Positions 12,601 through 22,300 of a DNA stretch of 64,000 bases are shown one piece after another (positions within the stretch are counted from its first letter, which is position 1; each line of letters opens with the position of its first letter). The DNA comes from Asterias rubens (lineage: Eukaryota; Echinodermata; Asteroidea; Forcipulatida; Asteriidae): positions 22,023,828 through 22,087,827 of the forward strand of contig NC_047065.1 of assembly GCF_902459465.1 (NCBI RefSeq), in the 5' to 3' direction. The notes beneath the pieces are model-generated. The model searched no databases. It was given only the letters and a program-made list of their open reading frames with translations, and was not told the origin of the DNA. The position numbers and the translations under genes are program-made.

Positions 12601-15600
12601 TCTAATATCGCGCACGTATCTACCAAACAAGGTACTCCAGGCGCTGAGTATACATACAAATTTTCAGAAAGATTGCATGCGATGATGAATTCTGAGACCC
12701 AACTATTTAGCACCTTATAAGGGTTTACAAGGTGCTATTGGGCATACAGCAGCCACAGCCAGGAACATCGGGGCGAACCCCTTCTCTTTTCGATAAGTGC
12801 ACAGGGGTGGATTTCACAAAGAGTTAGGACTAGTCTTATCTCGAGTTAGGACCAGTGACTCGTTCTTACTTAGGACTATCCATGCAATTTGTATGTGGGT
12901 CTGTCCACACTAATGGGTCTTTTTGGTTCCAAAAGATAACTTTTTGGACTGTGACTGGGAGGGTACACAAAATACAACATTTTTCCCTGTATTTTGTTTT
13001 GTACAATTCTCTGCTGATAGTGAGTGTGCTTACCAAACAGTATAACAAATGTCTTACTATTTAAGAAGTTACGCAGTTTTCTTTAAGACACATTGTTCGT
13101 AACGAGGACAGACAATTTGTATTGGAATTGACTAGAAATGGATGACACAAATAATTAATTAATTGATTTACTCAAAGGTTAATTAAGTTAGACCCATCGC
13201 CCCTATTTTTATGGTTATCTGTAAAACCAAGAGTACCTTGAGGTTTTTCAGCTGGTATGAATGTTTGTTTTTAACATGGACAGACATATTTTGACAAATA
13301 TCTGTCCATGTTACAAACCTAATATCTTCAAGATAATTCTCTGTAGTTTCTTGAGTACCCACGCAGATGTCTTGGTTTTGCCTGGAAACATTCTTTGCAG
13401 GGACAGCATTGTAGGGGACAACATTTTTAGCAATCTGTTTATATTATTATGCCTTTCTCACCATTTATGTACGAAATGTCTGTCCAACATTCCCCTGTTA
13501 CAAACATAATCATCTTGAAGATGATCCCCAGTTATTGCTAAAATACAGATAAATGTGTCTTGCTCTTTGCAAACAAAAACCTTGAAGTGATTTGGAATGT
13601 GCATGGGAAACAAGCTTGACAAAACTCTTCTTGTTTATTTTTGTCACCCATTTATAAAAAAAAAAGTCACATCAAAATATGGTCCCATTAGTGTGGACAG
13701 ACCCATATCTCCTAGGACTAGTCCTAGTCGTAAGGTAGGACTAGTCCTAACTCTTTGTGAAATCCACCCCTGGGCTCTTTTACATGCTTCAATACTTCAG
13801 GCCTGTAATTACATGAAGGCCATGATGCCCCTGGTCTTGCCCTTGGTACCCCTTCAAAAGTTTCCCGTGCACTTTCAGAATTTCCAATGAAAGTGCCCCT
13901 TGCAAAAAAAAAAAAGAAAAAAAAGGCCTGCCCTTTCAGATTTGAAATTCTAGGCCTGCTAATACTGCATGTTTGAACATGTTGGGGGGAAAACATAGGC
14001 CTACTGCTTAGCAGGGAATTGTACGTTTGTCAGTTTCCTGTTCAAATGTTGTCAGGGGCTAACCCCACTCACTCCAATTGCAGGATTTTCCTGTCAAGGA
14101 CAAATAAGGCCTTAACAAAAAAACCTTTGTCATTGTTTACTCATCTTGTATTTTTATTTCCTTGATTTGTTCAGCTTGTGTACCACATGTGTTATTCAAC
14201 TGTTTGGATTTAAAAAAAATAAATCTGCGCTGGCAATTTGAAGGAATACAAAGGAGGTGGGTTCAAATCCCAACTGAGTGATTTGCTTGAAAATCTTTGG
14301 TTGTCAGAACTAAATTGCTGAATTTAGAGTGCGCAATATGTATCAGTGTAAACTGTTTTAAAACAAAACTATATTCTATTAAATTTTGCAAGGGTCGTGG
14401 GTTCGAATCCCACCCGAGTAACATGCCTATGTGATATTTTTTCACAGGACTCGAGGAAGTACTGAGTATACAGTGCTAACACACATTGGTGTATGGGTAA
14501 AAACCAACATTAATATTCTTTATCCCCGATGCAAATTTAACATCTCTTAAAACTATACTCAATCATGTCCAATGGTATAATACTGTAAATTAATAGATAG
14601 ATTCAGTAATCTGCAAACTTTTGTCCATTGAACTGCTTTTATCAACTGCTCACTGATGAAACACTGATGGCATCCACTACTGCATAACTGAAACTGTGGA
14701 AAGAATTACTTCCTGTTTGATATAAAGGATACATGGTGTAGGCTGCAAACTCATACCCATCGAAACCAAACACTCCAGTTATACCGCCCATCAGCATGAC
14801 TGTGCACAATAAAATAAACAGTTGAATTGAATTGAATTGAATGTAATGTAAAAAATACATGAAATTTAAAATACCTTTGTACAGCAACATATACAATGTT
14901 AAAATGTATCATTGCGCAAGTTATACCACAATTCCACAGAAAACAATAACCTTAAAGGCCGGTTTATAGTTGGTCGCGGGACGGAAATCTTGCGCGCAAT
15001 CCTAAGACTGAGGCCTAAAAACAGTGTCTTTTTATGATCGGACGTCAACATTTCTGACGCCCGACCATCGCGCGACCGACTATAACTCGGCCTTAATGAA
15101 GAATAAAACAGGGGGAAAAAATCAATAAAATTTAAAAACAAAAACCTTAAAACATGAAAACCCCTTCCCTAAACTAAAAGAGGCCAAATTGCACAGGAAC
15201 TGCCTGGGAAAGAAACGAAAAAATGTTGGAGAGAACCAGCAATTTTGCATAGAATTAGGCTAAATTATTTTAAATGTAGTGTCTACATGTAACAAAATGT
15301 TAATTACTCAAAATATATATTGGCAAAACAAACTTAATTCAATAATTGTTAACGAGCAACCAAGAGCTGTGGATAATATAATTACATTGTGAGAAACATC
15401 TCTCCCTGATAGTTGGCCTACTCCTACTCCTAGATAGAACTTACTTCTAGAAACTATAAGGCTCACAGGGGAGCCTTATTAGTTTCTAGAAGTAGAACTA
15501 TGAGGATCGCTCGGCTACCTCCGCCTACCTCCGACCTCCGACTTTTACCAACACCCCGAACGAACCTCATACGAGTATGTAGGCCTATCTTGGTTTTTAA

Positions 15601-15996
15601 GAAAGAGGTTATTTCTCACTAAAATAATTGGATTTGGAATTGAGAAAGCCTTTCTCAAAAATCTGAAAGCACACAAAATTTGTAAAATTGTACATCAATG
15701 GTGTTTTTACTGTCATTATTTTCGTGCAACTTCGATGACCAATTGAGTCAAAATTTTCACAGATTTGTTATTTTATGCATACGGTGGATTGGAACAATTT
15801 ATGGGGCTAGCTCCAAACATACATGCTTTGTCTATTTACCTCATGACCTGTCTGATGATACAAGCAAATGACGATCGCTTGATCAACAAAAAGTACAAGT
15901 CAAAGTAGATACAAAATAATCGCCAAACTTACCAATACCACTCGTGAAGCCGTGCTCGTTGGCCCACATTGCCCATTCACTTTTCATGTCTGCCAT
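9646..15996 (-). CDS. CYBA: p22phox, cytochrome b-245 alpha chain (NADPH oxidase membrane subunit)
   Basis: Small membrane protein that stabilises NOX catalytic subunits and docks the SH3 domains of the cytosolic organiser. Exons in coding order (- strand): 15996-15933, 14799-14733, 12504-12430, 10975-10892, 9892-9646 (stop TAG 9648-9646); 178 aa against about 195 in human. Phases 1, 2, 2, 2 join correctly. Family hallmarks: N-terminal SEWAMWANEH (human IEWAMWANEQ), FFVCLLEYPRSQRRKGS (human VFVCLLEYPRGKRKKGS), TKNYFVRFVLYLLMSVPA, and RPPNNPPPRPPP at residues 148-159, matching the p47phox SH3-binding PPSNPPPRPP. Hydrophobic segments lie near residues 21-55 and 88-127. Arg91 matches human Arg90, but Tyr95 stands where human has His94. 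The exon 2 donor (AT|gtatcc, 14733/14732) is weak and was chosen because it alone restores family sequence. The last intron boundary of human is absent: the tail is one exon. Introns hold a LINE fragment, MITEs and SINEs. Confidence 0.96.
9965..10075. repeat. foldback repeat, related to 52610-52710
   Basis: AAAAATATAGCGCGTCTGCG faces AGAAGCGCTATATTTTATAA; a closely related palindrome (TAGCGCGTCTGCGTCCCATA... and complement) is at 52610-52710. It lies in intron 4 of the p22phox gene, just upstream of its last exon. Confidence 0.8.
11055..11200 (+). mobile_element. non-LTR retrotransposon (LINE) ORF2 C-terminal fragment
   Basis: The + frame encodes ERSFQSAAPKLWNSLSDTVK followed by FSKSLNIFKNR. 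This is the typical end of a CR1/L2/Jockey-type reverse transcriptase ORF ('RSFxxAAPxLWNSLP...SLxxFKxxLK'). Only this tail remains, inside a p22phox intron and antisense to it. Confidence 0.75.
11289..11662 (+). mobile_element. family B MITE
   Basis: TTAAAGCCATTGGACTCTTT to ...CCAATGGCTTTAA; the same element occurs at 53737-54109 and 56082-56452. Termini resemble family A in design but not in sequence. A short AATTCTCGTTAACGAGAATT palindrome sits in the middle. Confidence 0.9.
12199..12390 (+). mobile_element. SINE type 1, truncated copy
   Basis: Shares GCCCCAGGAGTAGGTGGCAA and TGTAGCCCTCACCTTGAAGT with the full copy at 21061; the head is missing. Confidence 0.65.
12566..12800 (-). mobile_element. 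SINE type 2, 3' body, interrupted
   Basis: Starts at an (ATA)n tail, then the family block around GCGCACGTATCTACCAAACA and GCACCTTATAAGGGTTTACA. At 12803 it is broken by the next element just after GATAAGTGCA. Confidence 0.8.
12801..13774. mobile_element. ~970 bp non-autonomous DNA transposon with ~110 bp terminal inverted repeats
   Basis: Left end CAGGGGTGGATTTCACAAAG, right end its complement (13752-13774); the arms also share CTGTCCACACTAATGGG. It sits inside a SINE, whose GGCTCTTTTACATGC continues at 13775. No transposase ORF is seen. Confidence 0.8.
14395..14545 (+). mobile_element. SINE type 3, partial
   Basis: tRNA-like B box GTGGGTTCGAATCCCACCC followed by the family body (GTACTGAGTATACAGTGCTA, ACACACATTGGTGTA). 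Confidence 0.75.
14953..15094. repeat. 142 bp inverted-repeat MITE
   Basis: AAGGCCGGTTTATAGTTGGT at the left and CGACTATAACTCGGCCTT at the right are near-complementary; the inner GACGTC/GACGCC stem is weaker. It lies in the first intron of the p22phox gene. Confidence 0.75.
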
Positions 15997-16099
15997 CTCA
16001 CAGAAAGGACTATTTATTTCCTACTTTTGGAAGACAAAATACGGCACTGTCATAAAATGTAGCCCGTTGCCTCCTCGGTCCTTGCCTTACTGATAAAAA

Positions 16100-16700
16100 T
16101 CGGTGTTACTTCCGTGTTTACATCAGTTGCCCGCGTGAGTCAACAGAGGGCAGTATTGCAAATTAACGGTAGTGATTTCTGGGTGGGACGGGTAATCTTT
16201 GGGGTAAACCTACGGGTAAACAATTACTGTGAACTGGTCGAATGCAGATCATCAGTCGATTAGTAATCCTACTGTGTGCAGAAAAGAGTTAATCCTTTGA
16301 ATATAATATAATATTATTTTCATCTCTATCGCATGTAAACTTTACGAATGCTTCAACAATCCTTAGTGTGGGGGCCGGGTGCCAGGGATCAAACATCATT
16401 ATTTTTTCATGTTCTTGCCCGATGGAACAAATTGTGCCCCACAACACAGGGGGAGTTTTACCCGTAAAAGCAAACTATTCCACTTTCCGATAGCGCCCAT
16501 GGTGGGTCCGGGGTCCAGCACGTTTTCCCGGGGCTGCTTGCTCGGAAAACTCAAAATGAAGAAGGTGTGTACGTGGGTATTACTAGGAAGAATACATTTT
16601 TGGGGTAGACTTTCCTGTGATTTCCAATATATATTCTTAAGTTTTTGGTATTTCCTATTTAGTTACATAACTTCCGCAGTTTCTATTCTATAAGGTTTTT
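16100..16700. other. region upstream of the p22phox gene, no gene seen
   Basis: Lies between the p22phox start and the next repeat. No repeat or protein match recognised; the p22phox promoter is presumably just above 16000, but no clear TATA or initiator was identified. Confidence 0.35.
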
Positions 16701-16702
16701 AT

Positions 16703-17051
16703 AGGCAGTGGACAATATTGATATTACTCAAAAACGTTATTAGTTAGATAGCATAACCTTACACGGTAATGAGTAATGGGGAGAGGTTGATAATACATCG
16801 TGAGAAACGGATCCCTCTGCAGTGACGTAGTTTTCGAGAATGAAGTAATTTTCCACGAATTTGATTTCGAGACCTCTTATTTAGAATTTGAGGTCTCGAA
16901 ATAAGCATCTGAAAGCACACAACTTCGTCTCGCAACTTCGACGACCGATTGAGCTCAAATTGTCACAGGTTTGTTGTTTTATGCATGTTGAGATACACCA
17001 AAAGAGAAGACTGGTCTTTGACAATTACCAATAGTGTTCAGTATCTTCTGA
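16703..17051 (+). mobile_element. family A MITE
   Basis: AGGCAGTGGACAATATTGAT to CCAATAGTGTTCAGTATCTT, with the GAGACCTC... central stem; slightly shortened. Confidence 0.85.
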
Positions 17052-17889
17052 TGGATATAAAGTTTTCTGCACAAGATGATTGTAAAAAAAATGTAAGAAT
17101 AAGGCTAATTTTTTTAACAATGGCCAAGCCACTTGATTTGAGCTTCCTTTGTTTGTGTGCAGGTAGACTTGATTCAAGTCCGATCCCGTTCTCGCGCGAG
17201 AGGTTCTTTATCCGCCGTCGCTCAGCGCAACACAGTTTTCGGGATTTTTCTGATGTAATAGCTAGCTCCTTGAGCAAGGCTAGGAAAAGCTAGGCGAAGG
17301 GACTGAAAATAAAAGGACTTTTACGGGATTGAGACTTGAGTCAAGTCTATTAATTGTGGAGGCGGCCCTCCTGCCCTCCCGACAAACTTGTTTAACGTCA
17401 CAGCCCGAGTTAAAAGATCGCTATTTTTTGTAACCAAATTTGTTGATTTTGTTTAAAACAAAGCAACTTACCATGAGAGGTATTTTTATTTAAGTGAAAA
17501 TTTGCAGAAAATGTTGAATTTTGTTGAAACATCTGTTTTTACGATTGAGTGTTTTACTAACATTCGGCCGACCATTCCAACCAAGGCGGTTTGTTTATCC
17601 AAAAAAAATAAAACCGCCCAAAAAGTTTGTTTGAGCAGCGCCACCAAGTGGTGGGTGTTAGCGATGTCATAAACAATAAAGTCACATGATCTTGCTGTGT
17701 GTTGCATATCGCATGCCGATGATCATAATTATGTGTAAGCAGTTTTTTTCGTTATCCTCCGATACCCCAAATCGTTATCTTCCGATACATTACACTCCGA
17801 TCACAATATTCCTGAGAAAAGGTAAAATCGATGCTTGTTTTGGGGCTCTTTTATCCGTCTCGTTTTGATCTTTATGTTGTTAATTTAGC

Positions 17890-18020
17890 CCACCTTGTTG
17901 AGCTGTAAACAGTAAATGGATCCGCTTTTAACATCGGTCTCATCGCTGTCGCGACGGTGATGAGACCATATGAATGAGACCGATGATAAAAGCGGAGCCA
18001 TTTACAGCTCAACAAGCTGG
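17890..18020. repeat. 131 bp inverted-repeat MITE
   Basis: The arms begin CCACCTTGTTGAGCTGTAAA and CCAGCTTGTTGAGCTGTAAA (reverse complement of the right end) and extend through CATCGGTCTCAT on both sides. Confidence 0.9.
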
Positions 18021-18417
18021 ACTAGTTGTTAATTATGTATGCATTGTTTTATTATTTGACTGATCATATAAAATAATATTATATTGCTATCCATTTTGTG
18101 TTAGGGCTTTTAAATACTAAAATAGGCCTTCAGACAAGTTCAGTACTATATTCTTTTTAATACATTACATTAACAAGATCCCAGCCCTACACAACGGAAA
18201 AGCTTTTGCTTTTTAAATTTAATGATGGGCCATATGCATCTAGAGTCCATATTATACTGTTTCTTGTAAAATTCTAGTGGATGTATTTATGTTTGTGATT
18301 TTTGTATGGAAATAAAAGTTGATTACTTTGATTTGATCTTGATTGATTGATTAAATAGATGAATTCGCTATGTTATGGATTTATTTAATAATGTACTTTT
18401 TTCACTTTTTGGTGGTG

Positions 18418-18920
18418 GGGGGGGGGGGGGGTGGTGTCGCATGCAATTATGTCCTCTATGCAATACTATCCAAAGGACTGCATATGCAATAATGTCTGCC
18501 AGACGGTTTTTGCATACGCAATAGTGTCCGCCCGGACGCTGCTGCATACAATGCAGTTGTGTTCGCCCGGACACATTTGCAAATGCAGTTGTGTCCGCCC
18601 CCGTGCAAAACCATCCTTGCAGTAAATTAAACGCCCTTTGGGCGACGGATCACGTTCCCCATTTTTTTTTTACAAGCCTAAAAGTACATGTCATGAAAGA
18701 CATCGGAATGTTCGGCCATTGGATATTCGCTGCAATCATAAATTACGTGAATATTCATGCTGCATATATACGTAGGTTTAGTGCATGCACGCTCGCTTAC
18801 GCGCGCACAATCTAGTACAGTCATGTACATGTCAGCCGGAAGGTTTTTGCATAGCCACGGACACGATAGCATATCCAAAAGTGTCCGGAGCGGACATTAT
18901 TGCATGGTGGACACATTTGC
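18418..18920. repeat. poly-G tract and foldback region with repeated TGTCCG/CGGACA motifs
   Basis: Starts with a G run (18418-18431). TGCAATTATGTCC, TGTCCGCCCGGACGCTGCTG and related motifs follow in both orientations up to about 18910. Looks like a decayed foldback element; no gene. Confidence 0.6.
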
Positions 18921-19387
18921 ATCTGACAATGGGCACCAAAATACGACGATCAACGTAGAAACACTAGCTAGTGCAGTGTGTCGAGTGTTTAATTTTTTTT
19001 TTTTTTTAACACCATTAGTTATGATTTGAATCATCAATTTTGTCATCGACAATGTGTGTACAATTTTCTGTCCTTGTTTGTTTGGGTTAAAAAAAGAAAA
19101 GTGACTAGGGTATATAAAACCAGCAACTTCCCCTTTACTCAAGTGTAAAGGCTCCAGCATTAGCAACTGAGCAATCTATCTACTGACTCCCTAGCCAAGC
19201 GATTTCGGCAGGGACCTTTTATAGCTACATGTATTAGGGCCTAGCTATAATCACCATGGACTTCTTTGGCGTGTATAAATAAAAGGAGTCTGTGGTAAAT
19301 CAAATCGGTCTTCCGATGTTGGCAGTTTTCAATACTAACGCTACCTATTTCTTTCTTCTACAGGACTTTGCCTTTAAAAAGCCCACC

Positions 19388-22300
19388 ATGGATTGGATTC
19401 CTAGCCGCACCACCCTATTTTGCCTTCTGGGTACCTTACTATGTTGTAAGGCATTGGATCCAGACCTCATCACTATGATGCCTGGACTTCTTAAACAGCC
19501 AAGTTTTAACATGTACTCCGGTTACCTTCAAGGGACTGCCACTGACAAGCTTCACTACTGGTGAGTCTGCGCTTAAATCAAGTGTATTTCACGGATGAAC
19601 AGGGAATTTTGGCTTGTTTGTGTGACTACTCCACAATTCTAAGCTTTCTGCGCTTACACAGCATTTTGATAGTTCCAAGATTCCGGGTTGGCAGGGAATT
19701 TTGGCTTGTTACTGTGCGTGCCTTCTCCACGTTACAAGGCTTTCTACGTTACACAGCATTTTGCTATTTCCAAGTTTCTGGATTAGCAGAGAGTTTTGGC
19801 TTGTGTGCGTGCCTATACTCCATGTTACTAGACTTTCTGCGCTTGCACAGCGTTTTGCTATTTCCAAGAGTCCAGGTTGGCAGGGAATTTTTGGCTTTTG
19901 TGCGTGCCTACTTTCACGTTACTAGGCTTTCTGCGCTTACAGAGCGTTTCGCTACTTCCGAGATTTTTCTCCTGGTGTTAATTTCATCTAGTTTTTTTCC
20001 TCCTTTCTCAGGCTGATCAATTCTCAACATGCTAGCACGGATCCATTGATCATCTGGCTGAGTGGCGGACCAGGCTGTAGCGCCCTCTATAGTGCACTGA
20101 CCAACAACGGGCCGTTTCTGGTGAAGCCTGATGGGATTAATTTGGACTACAACCCGAGCAGCTGGAACCTGGTGAGATTCTGTTTGTTTGAAGCCTTTTA
20201 AAGGCAGTGGACACTATTGGTAATTACTCAAAATAATTATTAGCATAAAACCTTACTTGGTGATGAGTAATGGGGAGAGGTTGATGGTATAAAACATTGT
20301 GAGAAACGGCTCCCTCTGATGAAGTGCCATAGTTTTTGAGAAAGAAGTAATTTTCCATGAATTTGGTTTCGAGACCTCAGATTTAGAACTTGAGGTCTCG
20401 AAATCAACCATCTAAACGCACTCAACTTCGTGTAGCAAGGGTGTTTTTTTCTTTCATTATTATCTCGCAACTTCGATGACCGATTGAGCTATAATTTTCA
20501 TAGGTTAGTTATTTTATGCATATGTTGAGATACACCAACTGTAAAGACTAGTCTTTGACAATAACCAATAGTGTCCACTGCCTTTAAAGGTGAAGTATAA
20601 CTTTTGGTTTTTTTAACCGTTTGGTTTGGGTACTTTTTGTACCACACAAAACACAATGACCGCAGAATTACACAGTTTGAAAATAATGATGGTAGAAAGC
20701 TTCCCTTAAAATATTACTTGCTGACTAGGTGCTGTAGTATTTAAGAAATAAATAAAATCATATCATAAAAATAATTTTTGTCACTGTAGATGAACACTGT
20801 ATATGTGTGATTTTCACTTTTTTTTTTTTTTAAACTTGACGACTATGAAGCTGAAACTTCTACAGATAAAATTATATCACAACTGTCTTTGTTCACAGTC
20901 GGTATAGAGTTAATATTAGTGTTTTGTTGATTGTATTACAGCATGCCAACCTTTTGTACATCGATGCCCCAGTTGGCACAGGATTCTCCTATTCCTCAGA
21001 GTTTGACCCTTATGACTCTCCATATGGATCTAGCGACGATCAGGTATGTGTTTGTGGCTTGTCATGGCCGAGCGGTTAAGAGCACCGGATTCAAGCTCTG
21101 GTGTTTGATCAGCAGAGAGTGGGTTTGAATCCCGGTCGTGACACTTGCTACATAAAATTGGGGAGGTAGGGCTTTCTGCTCTACCGGCCAGGCTTCGGAC
21201 TGATGATACCCAAGCCTACATTCGTATGGACTGTGAAAGGGGTAACCCTGTTTCAGCCCTAGGAGTAGGTGGCAACGGCCTCGGGAAAAAATAATTGTAG
21301 CCCACACCTTACATTGGCCTTCAGGCCTTGTGTGTCTGGCGACTAGCATAAAGTATTTGTATTGGTTTACTCATATACACCAATGTGTGTTAGCACTGTA
21401 TACTTGGTACTTTCACAAGCTCTATGAAAAAACCTGGGTGATATTACTTGGGTGGGATTCAAACCCACGACCCTTGCAATTCTAAAGCAGTGGTATAGGC
21501 CTACCAACTAGACCACCGATATTGCCCGGTAGCTAGAGGCAGTTCAAATCCTATTTTAGCAGCGCGTACCGCAACAATAGGTATGTCTTTATGCCCAACA
21601 TTTTCTTCCATTGCCCTTTTGCTCAAATTCTAAACTTGAGGTCTCAAAATCAAATTTGTGGAAAATTACTTCTTTCTTGAAAACTACGTCACTTCAGAGG
21701 GAGCCGTTTCTCACAATGTTTTATACTACCAACCTCTCCCCATTACTCGTTACCAAGTAAGGTTTTATGCTAATAATTATTTTGAGTAATTACCAATAGT
21801 GTCCACTGCCTTTAACTCTAACATAATCCCTAATTTAATGATAATTTTCATGGACAGATGACAGAGACCCATTACCAGGCCCTGATCTCCTTCTTTACTA
21901 AATACGCCAACCTCACCTTGAATGATATTTACCTCGCTGGGGACGGCTACGCTGGTGTCTATGTACCACTCCTCATGAGGAAACTGGAAAGCGTCTCAAA
22001 GGAAGTCCCACTGCAATTCAAGGTAAACAAAGGTTCTTACATCATTGAGTACAAATAATAACTAAACATTAGGGGTTTGTGAACAAACACAAAGCTGTTC
22101 CGTGTTCCTTTGCTTGGATTATGTGCTAAAATTACCAAGATGTCTATAACTGAAAAAAGTTTGGTGTGTAGTTCTTAAGATATGGTCCCACTTCCGGTTG
22201 ACCCGGTAGTAGAGGTCAAGTTGGGGTCATGGTTTGCAAAATTTATTTTTAAATGCCTTAAAGAGTCTAAAACTGGCCCTGTCTGACCAGTGGAAAAAGA

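Noticed and set aside
21061..21150. Functional tRNA gene (Leu/Ser type) suggested by A and B boxes
   Set aside because: The same head with the same downstream body occurs repeatedly, so it is a SINE; no clean acceptor stem was confirmed.
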